The notes beneath the pieces are model-generated. The model was not told the origin of the DNA. It saw only the letters and a list, made by a program, of their open reading frames with translations, and ran no database searches. 64,000 nucleotides of DNA from Anaerosomatales bacterium (GTDB lineage: Bacteria > Actinomycetota > Coriobacteriia > Anaerosomatales > Anaerosomataceae). Where the stretch lies: NCBI GenBank assembly GCA_030019445.1, contig JASEEU010000001.1:434001-498000 (forward strand), read 5' to 3'. Below, piece by piece: positions 50,249 to 58,943 of this stretch; the first letter of the stretch is position 1; each line of letters starts with the position of its first letter. Made by a program: the position numbers and the translations under genes.

Positions 50249-52513
50249 CTACAGCACGCCGTCGATCTGCGTCAGGACGATGGAGTCCACGGCCGCCGGA
50301 CCGCCGAAGACCTCCACGTCGAGGACGTCACTCTTGAAGTCGCGCAGGAACGCCCACGGCGGCGGAGAGAGCCGCGTCGGCTCAGTCAGAAGCAGCACGC
50401 CGCCCCTCGCCCCGCACACGGCTCCCCCGCCGAGCGCATCGGGGAAGTTGGCGCCTGTGGCCATACCCACGTACGCCGCGCTCCCCCAGAAGTGTCGTTC
50501 TCCGTAGCGCGCCATGCCCGAGGCGGTCGCGTAGCGGTTGGAGCCCGCCACGCGTTCGACCGTGCGCATACCGGACAGCCCTCTCACCGTGCTCATGACC
50601 GTCGCTGAGACGGCGCTCGTCCCGCCGGCGATGACGACATCGGTCACGCCGGTCTGTCCGATGACCGAACGCGTCTCGCCCGAGAGCGTGGTGGAGGCGG
50701 TCAGCAGGACGGGGTACCCCTTGTGGTAGGCGAACGGCGAGACCGCCAACGCGTCCGCGAACTGGTCCCCGCGCACGAGAAACGCCGTCCCTGACCAGTC
50801 AGCCCCCATCAGGCGTTTCACTTCCCGGGCGATCGCGGCAGCGGTCGCATACCGGTTGGAGCCCTGGATGCGCTGTACGGTGTAGCCCGCCACGTTGCGC
50901 AGGTACGTCTCCACCGATGCGGACACGGCCGCCGTCCCGCCGACGATCACCACCTTGTCCGCCCCGAGCCGCGAGAGTTCTGCGAGCACGACCGTGGGGA
51001 CGGCGTCGCGCGTGGTCAGGAGCAGCGAGCCCTCATACGCGCCCGCGAGGCCGGAAGCCGCGAGCGCGTCGGCGAAGTTCTCGCCGGTCGCGAGCACGAC
51101 GGTGTCGACCGACCCTGCCGGGAACGTCGTCTTGGACATCTGGACCGCGGTGCTGTAGCGATTGCTGCCGGAGACGCGATCGCTCTCGTCGAAGACGGGA
51201 GTGACCGTGCGCTGCCACGCGAAGGTGTATGCCCCTGAACCCACCCAGGCCTGCGCCTCGATGAAGTATCGGCCCGACGTCGTGGCGTCGAGCACCACCG
51301 TCTCCTCGGAGATCGTGTCGTTCGACCACGCGGTCGCAGCGCCGGTGAGCACCGAGAGCGTCCCCGGGCCGTACGCGTAGAGGTCGAAGTCGGCCACGGC
51401 GGGGTCCGCCGGCCCCGTGAGCTCGAGGACCACCCGCTCGCCGGCGACGAGGTCCATGTACCACACGTCGTTGGCGTCGGTCGCCTGATCGAGCGTCCCG
51501 CCAAGCGAACCCGAGCTCGAGCCGATAGCGACCGCCTGTCCGACGTCGTCCCACGCGCCCGCGGGCTGCGCGCCCACCGTGGCGCTGAGCGTGTACGCAC
51601 CCGACCCGCCGTGCGCCCGTACGCAGATGTAGTAGGTGCCGCCCTCGGCGGTGAAGACGTCGTGAAGGTCAGCTTCCGTCACACCCGGACCCGGGGAACT
51701 CGAGCCGCTCACCGGGACCGATCCCGCGCTGGCACCCGGCGCGTACACGTACACGTCGGCGTCGAGCGTGCCCTCCATGTCAAGCAGCAGCGACAGGCGC
51801 TGGCCCGCCGCCACCGAGATCGAGTAGAAGTCCATCTCATCGTGGTAGCGCTCGACCGTGCCGCCCATCGTGGGCCCCACGAACGCTGTCGCTCCCGCGG
51901 GAGCGTCATCGGCCTCGGACGGCGACGCGTAGACGGCCCACTGCAAGGTGTAGGCGCCGGTCCCGCGCCACGCGCCCACCACGAGGTAGTGCGTCGCGGC
52001 GACGGTTCCCGTGTAGTCGAAGACGAACGTCTCCACCGGCCCGTCGCTCACGGTCCCCGCGATCGCCCGGTCGGCATCCACATCGGTCGCCCACGGGTCG
52101 AGCAGGTACGCGTCGGCCAGCAGCGCGGCGGTATCCGACGGGTCGGCGTCCGCCGCCGAGAGCGTCACCTGCAGCCGTTCTCCGGGCTGCAGCTCGATCG
52201 ACCAGACGTCGTGCGGGTCGGCCGAGAAGGACAGCGTCTCGGCCACCGGAGACGCCGGAAGCGCGAGCGCTCCTCCGATGTCGTTGGCGGCGTCTGCGGC
52301 GATCGAGACGTCCGCGGCCCCGATCATCCCGGTGTCGTCGAGCCCGAGCGCCGACCGGGCGGCCTTGGCCGCCTTGGGGCTCACCGCCCCCGAATCCGTT
52401 GTGGTGACCGCGACTGCCGAGAACGGCACCGCGAGCACGAGCGCGAACACGCAGACGACCGCGCACGCGCTCTTCAGGATGCGCGTCGCACGGCCCCGTG
52501 TGGGCTGCAGCAT
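50249..52513 (-). CDS. Secreted CWB2 surface protein with three PPC-like domains
   Basis: This 754-residue exported protein has a signal peptide with hydrophobic core ACAVVCVFALVLAVPFSAVA (residues 16-35). Three pre-peptidase-C-terminal-like beta domains follow at about 95-192, 205-312 and 325-434, each ending in a GxGAYTL/F motif. Residues 446-754 are three cell-wall-binding repeat 2 units marked by GSNRYxTA, ATGENFADAL-like and VGGTxAVS motifs, known to bind anionic wall polymers in Clostridioides. No catalytic domain is recognised, so it is probably a structural or adhesive S-layer-type protein. ATG 52513 has GAGGGG eight bases upstream. Confidence 0.88.
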   Translation of the reverse strand: MLQPTRGRATRILKSACAVVCVFALVLAVPFSAVAVTTTDSGAVSPKAAKAARSALGLDDTGMIGAADVSIAADAANDIGGALALPASPVAETLSFSADPHDVWSIELQPGERLQVTLSAADADPSDTAALLADAYLLDPWATDVDADRAIAGTVSDGPVETFVFDYTGTVAATHYLVVGAWRGTGAYTLQWAVYASPSEADDAPAGATAFVGPTMGGTVERYHDEMDFYSISVAAGQRLSLLLDMEGTLDADVYVYAPGASAGSVPVSGSSSPGPGVTEADLHDVFTAEGGTYYICVRAHGGSGAYTLSATVGAQPAGAWDDVGQAVAIGSSSGSLGGTLDQATDANDVWYMDLVAGERVVLELTGPADPAVADFDLYAYGPGTLSVLTGAATAWSNDTISEETVVLDATTSGRYFIEAQAWVGSGAYTFAWQRTVTPVFDESDRVSGSNRYSTAVQMSKTTFPAGSVDTVVLATGENFADALAASGLAGAYEGSLLLTTRDAVPTVVLAELSRLGADKVVIVGGTAAVSASVETYLRNVAGYTVQRIQGSNRYATAAAIAREVKRLMGADWSGTAFLVRGDQFADALAVSPFAYHKGYPVLLTASTTLSGETRSVIGQTGVTDVVIAGGTSAVSATVMSTVRGLSGMRTVERVAGSNRYATASGMARYGERHFWGSAAYVGMATGANFPDALGGGAVCGARGGVLLLTEPTRLSPPPWAFLRDFKSDVLDVEVFGGPAAVDSIVLTQIDGVL

Positions 52514-52610
52514 GGGATACACCCCTCGTCCGCCCGCGCGTGACCGTCGCCAGCACGGGCTCCTCCCTCTCCGAACGCTACCAGTATGCCACTACGTCGT
52601 GACATGGGCC

Positions 52611-52630
52611 AGGACGCCGTCCGGCGTCCT
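52611..52630 (-). terminator. Hairpin downstream of galE
   Basis: AGGACGCCG and CGGCGTCCT form a perfect 9-bp stem with a two-base loop about 60 bases after the galE stop. There is no T-run, so it may be a terminator only in a Rho-assisted sense. The remaining 52514-52688 gap holds nothing else clear. Confidence 0.4.
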
Positions 52631-52688
52631 CCTGCGGGTCGCCAGACCCGCTCCCAGCAGCGTACATGCGCCCGTGACGTCGCCGCGA

Positions 52689-53660
52689 TCAGCCCGTGTG
52701 GCGGCGGTGCCAGCGCCACGCATCGGCGACGATGTCGGCCAGCGCGGCGCGCTCCGGACGCCAGCCGAGGGCGGCCTCGGCGCGATCCGCGCACGCCACG
52801 AGCACCGCCGGGTCGCCCGGCCGGCGTGGTCCGAACTCAACGCTGACGTCTCGGCCGGTCACCTCGGCACACATACGCACGACCTCGAGGTTGGAGAAGC
52901 CCTCGCCGTTGCCGAGGTTGTACACGCCGCCCGCATCGCCGGCGTGCAGCGCCTCCAGGCCGAGGCGGTGCGCGCGCGCCAGGTCGCAGACGTGCACGTA
53001 GTCGCGCACGCACGTCCCGTCCGGCGTGGGGTAGTCGTCGCCGAAGACCTCGAAGCGCTCCTGCCCCCCGGCCATCGCGCCCAGGACGCGCGGGATGATG
53101 TGCGTCTCGGGGTCGTGCGCCTCGCCGAGAGAAGCGTCGGGCATCGCCCCGGCGACGTTGAAGTAGCGGAAGCGCACCGAGCGCAGGCCGTGCGCGCTGC
53201 CGAAGAGCTCCAGCAGCTGCTCGAAGACGAGCTTGGACGCTCCGTACGCGTTCACCGGCGCGAGGCGGGCGTCCTCGGTGACCGGCACGCGCTCGGGCTC
53301 GCCGTAGACGGCGGCGGTGGAAGAGAAGACGAGGGCGTCGACGCCGTGCGCGACCATCGCGCGCAGCATCACGAGCGGACGGGCGACGTTGTTCTCGAAG
53401 TACCGGCCCGGGTCGCGCTGGGACTCGGCCACCTCGATGTAGCCGGCCAGGTGCATCACCGCATCGACGCCCGGCAGGGCCGTGGCAAGCGCGGTCTCAT
53501 CCCCCACGTCGCCCACCACGAGCGTCGCGCGCGGATCGACCGCCCACTCATGCCCGCGCTCGAGCGTGTCGAGCACGACGACCTCGTGTCCCGCGTCGGC
53601 CAGGTCGCGAACGGTGACGCTCCCGATGTAGCCGGCGCCGCCGGTGACGAGCACCTTCAC
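52689..53660 (-). CDS. galE: UDP-glucose 4-epimerase
   Basis: This 323-residue extended short-chain dehydrogenase has the NAD motif TGGAGYIGSV at residues 6-15, the catalytic Ser/Thr at FSSTAAVYG and the YxxxK pair in NAYGASKLVFEQ. It interconverts UDP-glucose and UDP-galactose or the N-acetyl forms, providing sugars for wall glycans. It is nine bases from wecB in the same unit and lies between two CWB2 surface-protein genes, which supports a cell-envelope role. Confidence 0.93.
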   Translation of the reverse strand: MKVLVTGGAGYIGSVTVRDLADAGHEVVVLDTLERGHEWAVDPRATLVVGDVGDETALATALPGVDAVMHLAGYIEVAESQRDPGRYFENNVARPLVMLRAMVAHGVDALVFSSTAAVYGEPERVPVTEDARLAPVNAYGASKLVFEQLLELFGSAHGLRSVRFRYFNVAGAMPDASLGEAHDPETHIIPRVLGAMAGGQERFEVFGDDYPTPDGTCVRDYVHVCDLARAHRLGLEALHAGDAGGVYNLGNGEGFSNLEVVRMCAEVTGRDVSVEFGPRRPGDPAVLVACADRAEAALGWRPERAALADIVADAWRWHRRHTG

Positions 53661-53669
53661 GCTGACCCC

Positions 53670-54767
53670 CTACGCGCCTTCGTAGCCCGCGAGCGGCGGG
53701 ATGCCATCGGTGAGCGCGTCGGCCACGCGCGAGGCGACGAGCTCGTCCCAGCGCTCCGGCGGGCTCCAGTCGCGGTGCTTGGCGAGCGCGCGTTCGAGCG
53801 CGACGCCGATGAGCTCGCGCTCTGCCGAGACGAGCTCGTTGGCGCCTACGTCGATGGTGATGCCGCGCTCGGTGTTGCGCCGCACGGTCACGCACGGCGT
53901 GCGCACCATGCACGCCTCTTCCTGGACGCCGCCGGAGTCCGTGAGCACGGCCGCGGCGTCACGCTGCAGCGCGAGCATGTCCAGGTAGCCCACCGGCTCG
54001 GTCAGCCGCACGCGCGAGGACGCCTCGCCCACGCCGTACGCGGCCAGGCGCGGCCGGGTGCGCGGGTGCACGGGGAAGAGCACGGGCAAGGGCGCCGATT
54101 CGAGCGCCGCGGCGATCTCGGCCAGACGCTCGGGATGGTCGGTGTTCTCGGGCCGATGCACGGTCACGAGCAGGTAGTCGTTCTCGGCCATGCCGAAGCG
54201 CGTGCACACGTCCCGCCCCTCGATGCGCGGGAGGTTGCGCAGCACGGACTCGGCCATGATGTTGCCGACGAAGACGATGCGCGCGGGATCGACGCCCTCG
54301 GCGAGCAGGTTCGCATCGGCTTCGGTGACCGGCGTGAGCAGGAGCGCCGACAGCTGATCGGTGACGAGGCGGTTCACCTCCTCGGGCATCGACATATCGC
54401 GCGAGCGCAGTCCCGCCTCCAGGTGCACGACGGGGACGTGGACCTTCACCGCGGCGAGCGCGGCCGCGAGCGTGGAGTTCACGTCGCCCACGACCAGGAC
54501 CGCGTCAGGTCGTTCGGCCGAGAAGAGCTCTTCGAGCTTCATCATCGCCGTGCCGGTCTGCACCGCATGGGTGCCGCTGCCGACGCCGAGGAACCACTCC
54601 GGCTCGGGGATGTCGAGGTCGGCGAAGAAGACATCGGACATGGCGCTGTCGTAGTGCTGCCCGGTGTGCGCGATGTGCGCGTGGATGCCCGCCGCGGCGA
54701 GCGCCGGCATGAGCGGGCCGACCTTGATGAAGTTGGGCCGAGCGCCCACGACCACGATGACCCGCAC
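53670..54767 (-). CDS. wecB: UDP-N-acetylglucosamine 2-epimerase (non-hydrolysing)
   Basis: This 365-residue GT-B-fold enzyme makes UDP-N-acetylmannosamine. Motifs are VVGARPNFIKVGPLM at the N-terminus, HTGQHYDSAMSDVFF, VVGDVNSTLAAAL, HLEAGLRSRDMSMPEEVNR and TDSGGVQEEA near residue 277. UDP-ManNAc is a precursor of teichoic and teichuronic acid-type wall polymers, the sort of ligand CWB2 domains bind, which fits the neighbouring genes. The initiator is the ATG at 54767. Confidence 0.95.
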   Translation of the reverse strand: MRVIVVVGARPNFIKVGPLMPALAAAGIHAHIAHTGQHYDSAMSDVFFADLDIPEPEWFLGVGSGTHAVQTGTAMMKLEELFSAERPDAVLVVGDVNSTLAAALAAVKVHVPVVHLEAGLRSRDMSMPEEVNRLVTDQLSALLLTPVTEADANLLAEGVDPARIVFVGNIMAESVLRNLPRIEGRDVCTRFGMAENDYLLVTVHRPENTDHPERLAEIAAALESAPLPVLFPVHPRTRPRLAAYGVGEASSRVRLTEPVGYLDMLALQRDAAAVLTDSGGVQEEACMVRTPCVTVRRNTERGITIDVGANELVSAERELIGVALERALAKHRDWSPPERWDELVASRVADALTDGIPPLAGYEGA

Positions 54768-54923
54768 GATCGCCCTCCCGCTCGTCAGGATTCGCCGCCG
54801 CTACTCTACCACGATGCGCCGTTGGGAGAACCGTTCGTCGGATGGGATGCCGGAGCGGTTACGTTCCGCTCACACGGCGCATAGCACCTGGTAGGGACTG
54901 CGTCTTGAGGGGGGAGCTCGGCC

Positions 54924-56861
54924 ATGAAGGCACGCTCACGGCGCGTGCGCGTCCGCGCGCGTCCGCTTCTCGCGCTCACGGTCGTCATCCTGCTTGCGGG
55001 CGCCGCGCCGGCGACCGCGATCATCACCGGCATAGCCGGCAGCGCTATCACCAACGACGCCTTCACGCAGGAGGAGGCCGACACGTTCGGCGACTGGAGC
55101 GTGTGGCAGGACAACCGAAACGGAAACTGGGAGATCTACGGCTACGACCGCGCGGCCCACACCGAGTTCCGCATCACCACCGAGTCACACAATCAGGTCT
55201 ACCCCGCCGTGGACTGGGAGACGGTCGTCTGGAGCGACGACCGCAACGGCACCTGGGACATCTACGGCTACGACCTCATCGGAGACACTGAGTTCTCGGT
55301 GGCAACCGGTGCCGGGAACCAGCGAACGCCCGATGTCCACGAGCGCTACATCGTCTGGCAGAGCGACACCGCCGGGAGCTGGGACATCAAGGCGTATGAC
55401 CGCTACCTCCACACGACGATCAACGTGTGCAGCAACGTCGCCGACCAGACCGACCCCGCGGTGTGGGGCGACTTCGTGGTCTGGACCGACTGGCGCAACG
55501 GCAACCTCGACATCTACGGGTACGACCTCACCCTGCGCAGGGAGTTCCCCATCCGCATCGGGACGGGTCACCAGGAGCAGCCCGACATCTGCAACGAGTG
55601 GATCGTCTACCGCGATGCGTCGTACGGCAACTTCGAGATCGCGGCGTACAACCGCGCTACACGCACCATCCTCAGACTCACGAACGACCCTTCGATGCAG
55701 AACAACCCCCGCATCTCGGGCGATTGGGTGGTCTGGCACGACACGCGCGACGATCCGGGCGACGTCTACCTCTTCGACCTCATGGACCTCGAGCTCTACG
55801 ATGACCTCGTGCCCAAGACGCTCAACCAGTACCGCCCCAGCATCTCGGGCGCACGACTCACCTACGAGCTCCAGTCAGGCGACACGGAGATCGCCATCGC
55901 GGACCTCTCGTGGACGCACGACACCGAGTCTCTTGCGGGCTCCAATCGTTACGCCACCTGCAAGCTCATCTGCGACGCGGGCATCTATCCCACTGATGAC
56001 GTCGTGCTCGCTACCGGCGAGAACTTCCCCGACGCGCTCGGCGCGGCGGCGCTCGCCGGCGCGCTCGGCGCCCCGATCGTCCTGACGGACGGCGACACGC
56101 TCTCCCCTGCCACGGCGGCATCGCTCGCCGACAACTGCGGGCACATCTACGTGGTAGGCGGCACGTCCGCCGTCTCCGACGCGGTCGTGGCGCAGGCAGC
56201 CGACGCCATGCTGGCGTGCGGCGGGACCACGCGCATCGAGGGGTCGAACCGCTACGCCACCTCGCTTGAGGTCGCCGACGAGGTCGCCTCGCTGCAGGGT
56301 GGTTCGCTTACCGAGAAGACCGGCATCGTGGCGACGGGTCTCAACTTCCCCGACGCGCTCGCGGCCTCCTCGATCGCCAACGCGTGCGCGATCCCCATCT
56401 ATCTGTGCGACGGCGTGAGCATGCCCGCGAGCACGGTCGCCATGATGGACGGCGTCGGCGTGGACCGCGTCATCATCGTGGGCGGCACCGCCGTTATCAG
56501 CAGCAACGTCGAGAGCGCGCTCAGGGCGCGGTTCGGCACCGCGAACGTCGTTCGCATCTGGGGCGTCAACCGCTTTGATACGGCGGCCGAGGTCGGCGGG
56601 TACGCGATGGCGCTCTGCGACTTCGGCGCCACCGGCGCGATCATCGCCACCGGCGCCGACTTCCCCGACGCGCTGTCGGCGGGCCCGCTCGCGGGACAGC
56701 GCTACGCCCCCATCCTGCTCACCGAACCCGGGACGCTCCCCTACGCGACACGGGGGTTCCTCGAGATGATGAGCGAGGACATCCACGACATCACGTTCGT
56801 GGGCGGGACGAGCGCGATCTCAGCCTCGGTGCGCAGCACCGTGGACGGCCTGCTCGAGTAG
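54924..56861 (+). CDS. Secreted CWB2 surface protein with beta-propeller-like repeats
   Basis: This 645-residue exported protein begins with a basic n-region and hydrophobic core (LLALTVVILLAGAAPATA, residues 15-32). Residues about 50-330 contain six to seven repeats of roughly 45 residues with a W-x-D-x-R-N-G-N/T-W/L-D/E-I-Y-G-Y-D pattern, resembling TolB-like propeller blades. Residues 336-645 are three CWB2 repeats (AGSNRYATCKL, EGSNRYATSLEVA, WGVNRFDTAAEV) that should anchor it to wall polymers. Ligand and function are unknown. The ATG is preceded by GGGGGGAG seven bases upstream. Confidence 0.88.
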   Translation: MKARSRRVRVRARPLLALTVVILLAGAAPATAIITGIAGSAITNDAFTQEEADTFGDWSVWQDNRNGNWEIYGYDRAAHTEFRITTESHNQVYPAVDWETVVWSDDRNGTWDIYGYDLIGDTEFSVATGAGNQRTPDVHERYIVWQSDTAGSWDIKAYDRYLHTTINVCSNVADQTDPAVWGDFVVWTDWRNGNLDIYGYDLTLRREFPIRIGTGHQEQPDICNEWIVYRDASYGNFEIAAYNRATRTILRLTNDPSMQNNPRISGDWVVWHDTRDDPGDVYLFDLMDLELYDDLVPKTLNQYRPSISGARLTYELQSGDTEIAIADLSWTHDTESLAGSNRYATCKLICDAGIYPTDDVVLATGENFPDALGAAALAGALGAPIVLTDGDTLSPATAASLADNCGHIYVVGGTSAVSDAVVAQAADAMLACGGTTRIEGSNRYATSLEVADEVASLQGGSLTEKTGIVATGLNFPDALAASSIANACAIPIYLCDGVSMPASTVAMMDGVGVDRVIIVGGTAVISSNVESALRARFGTANVVRIWGVNRFDTAAEVGGYAMALCDFGATGAIIATGADFPDALSAGPLAGQRYAPILLTEPGTLPYATRGFLEMMSEDIHDITFVGGTSAISASVRSTVDGLLE

Positions 56862-56918
56862 ATCCCCCCGCAGCGCTCCTTGCTGCGCGAGGCCGTCGGC
56901 GTCCCCTCGCCGGCGGCC

Positions 56919-58694
56919 TCACTCCTGCGGGTGCGTCCCGTCGGTGGGTGCGGCAAGCGGCAGCACGACCTCGAACGTGCTTCCCGAACCGAGCTCGCTG
57001 CGAACGCTGATCGTCCCGCCGAGGACCTCGGCCATCCTGAGCGCGATAGCGAGGCCGAGACCCGCGCCGCGCGGCTTGCCGCGGTCGGCGCCCGAGAACT
57101 GCCAGAAGACCTGGAAGATGTCGTCGATGTGGGCGTCGGAGATGCCGGGACCGGTGTCGCTCACCGCGATGACGAAGTCGTCGCGCAGAACGCGGCCGAC
57201 GACGGTGACGGCGCCGACGTCGGTGAACTTCACGGCGTTGCCGACGATGTTGAGCACGATCTGGCGCAGCTTGCGCTCGTCCGAGCGCATCATCACCGAA
57301 TCGGGCAGCTTGTAGCTCAGCGTGATGCCCTTGTTCTCGGCGGCCGGCTCGAGGCTGCGTACCGCCTTGGCGATGGTCGCCGCGGCGTCGAACGTGTCGA
57401 CATCGATGCGGTCGCCGCCGGTCTCGATCCGCGAGAGGTCGAGCACCTCGTCCACGAGCTCGAGCAGGTGACGGCCCGAGTCCCGGATCATCTGGATCTG
57501 GCGTTGCTGCTCTTCGGTGAGCGGACCCGCGAGGCCCGAGAGGAGCACGTCGCCGAAACCGATCACCGAGTTGAGCGGCGTGCGGAGCTCATGGCTCATG
57601 TTGGCCATGAAGAGGTCTTTTGCGCGCGTGGCCGCGAGGAGCTCCTCGTTGGCCTCCTCAAGCTGCTTCGTGCGCTGCTCGACGAGCTCCTCAAGCTGGA
57701 AGTGGTAGCGCTCCAGCTCCTCGGCCTGCTTCACGAGGAGGTCCTCGGCGGCCTCTCGTTCGGCGACCTGGTTCATGAGCTCCTCGTTGGTCATCTCCAG
57801 GTCTTCCGTGCGCTCGGCCACGCGGTCCTCGAGCGAGTCGACGAGCTGCTTGAGCCGGTGCGACATCTCGTTGAAGGCCTCGCCGAGCTGCTCGATCTCC
57901 CGGGCGCCGGTGATCGAGACCTCCGCGCCGACCACCTCCGTGTCGCTCGCGATCGCGCGCGCCTGGTCCCGGACGGACTTGATGGGGGCAACGACCGCAC
58001 GGCGGTTGTAGACGGTCACACCCGCGAACGTGACGAGCATCGCCGCAATGAGCCACCCGGAGAGCACGCCGGCGGTGCGGTCGGCCGACGCGTAGGCGTC
58101 GGCGAGCGGGACCCTGATCGACACCACCGAGGAGAAGTCCCCGACCTTACGGCCGAAGCTCCGCTCCGCGCCGTATGACGCGACGAGGTCCGCGGGCGCG
58201 TCCGCGGGGTCGCCGTGGCAGACGAGGCACTCCTCGATCATGCGCTCGCCGTCACGCATCACGTAGAAGAAGGGCTTTCCGTCGATCTCGCGCACGCCCG
58301 AGCGCGTCAGCAACTGACCGGCCTCGTTCATCTCGGCGAGGAACGCGGCCTCGATGGCGTCAGCCTCGTTGCGCGGGCTCCGCGCATTGATGGCGGCATC
58401 CTTGAGGTAGAAGTCCTCGCCCTCGAATCGCTCGTTGAAGTAGTCCTGCATGCCCCGGACGGCGTAGGACGACGACATCCAGCGCGGATCGAAGTAGTCG
58501 TCGCCCTGCGTGCCGCGCGAGAGCGGGAACACGGAGGGCTTGAGCTCGTGGGTGAAGTAGTCGTGCACGGCGAGGTTGCGCGCGGCGATGATCTCGGCCT
58601 TCTCGCGGGCCTCCTCAAGCGCGTAGTCGCGCATGGCCTGGCGCACCCCGAGGACCACGATCGCGGCAGACACCGCGAACGCGACGACCGCCAT
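56919..58694 (-). CDS. Sensor histidine kinase with haem-binding Tll0287-like extracytoplasmic domain
   Basis: This 591-residue kinase starts with a transmembrane helix (residues 2-20), then a periplasmic domain of about 190 residues of the Tll0287/DUF3365 type with the c-haem motif CLVCH at 156-160. A second helix lies at about 209-229, followed by HAMP, a long coiled coil (265-360), HisKA with His368 in ANMSHELRTPLNSV, and an ATPase domain (N486, DTGPG 513-517, GAGLGL 543-548). It probably senses redox state or a gas through haem. No response regulator adjoins it. The ATG at 58694 has no Shine-Dalgarno; an ACG at 58733 preceded by GGGAGG may be the real start, adding 13 residues. Confidence 0.88.
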   Translation of the reverse strand: MAVVAFAVSAAIVVLGVRQAMRDYALEEAREKAEIIAARNLAVHDYFTHELKPSVFPLSRGTQGDDYFDPRWMSSSYAVRGMQDYFNERFEGEDFYLKDAAINARSPRNEADAIEAAFLAEMNEAGQLLTRSGVREIDGKPFFYVMRDGERMIEECLVCHGDPADAPADLVASYGAERSFGRKVGDFSSVVSIRVPLADAYASADRTAGVLSGWLIAAMLVTFAGVTVYNRRAVVAPIKSVRDQARAIASDTEVVGAEVSITGAREIEQLGEAFNEMSHRLKQLVDSLEDRVAERTEDLEMTNEELMNQVAEREAAEDLLVKQAEELERYHFQLEELVEQRTKQLEEANEELLAATRAKDLFMANMSHELRTPLNSVIGFGDVLLSGLAGPLTEEQQRQIQMIRDSGRHLLELVDEVLDLSRIETGGDRIDVDTFDAAATIAKAVRSLEPAAENKGITLSYKLPDSVMMRSDERKLRQIVLNIVGNAVKFTDVGAVTVVGRVLRDDFVIAVSDTGPGISDAHIDDIFQVFWQFSGADRGKPRGAGLGLAIALRMAEVLGGTISVRSELGSGSTFEVVLPLAAPTDGTHPQE

Positions 58695-58843
58695 GGCCAG
58701 GTAGCGCTGATTGAGTGTCGTCCGGCGTGCCGTGGCACACCTCCCTTGTTGGTAACCGCATCATACAACCGCAGTCCCTGAAGGTATGCATCGGCGGACG
58801 GACGGCCCAACTGTAGGCCGAACGGCACGCCGGACAGACGAAC

Positions 58844-58867
58844 GGCGCGGCCCCGAAGGGCCGCGCC
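58844..58867 (-). terminator. Hairpin downstream of the acetamidase operon
   Basis: GGCGCGGCCC and GGGCCGCGCC form a perfect 10-bp stem with a TTCG loop (minus strand), 76 bases beyond the acetamidase stop. GTTCGTCTG follows rather than a T-run. It is the likely 3' boundary of the transporter-acetamidase transcript. The rest of the 58734-58943 gap shows no gene. Confidence 0.6.
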
Positions 58868-58943
58868 GCCTCCTGAGGGAGCCCACCCGCCGTCAGAGCG
58901 ACGGGATGAGGTGATACCGCGCTTCCTTCTCGAGCGGTGCCCC

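Noticed and set aside
52278-54884. An 868-residue open frame on the plus strand
   Set aside because: It is antisense to galE and wecB, whose motifs are unambiguous. No domain or initiation signal supports the plus-strand frame.
58844-58867. Strong intrinsic terminator after the acetamidase gene
   Set aside because: The 10-bp stem is perfect, but neither strand has a T-run after it, so I list it only as a moderately confident hairpin boundary.
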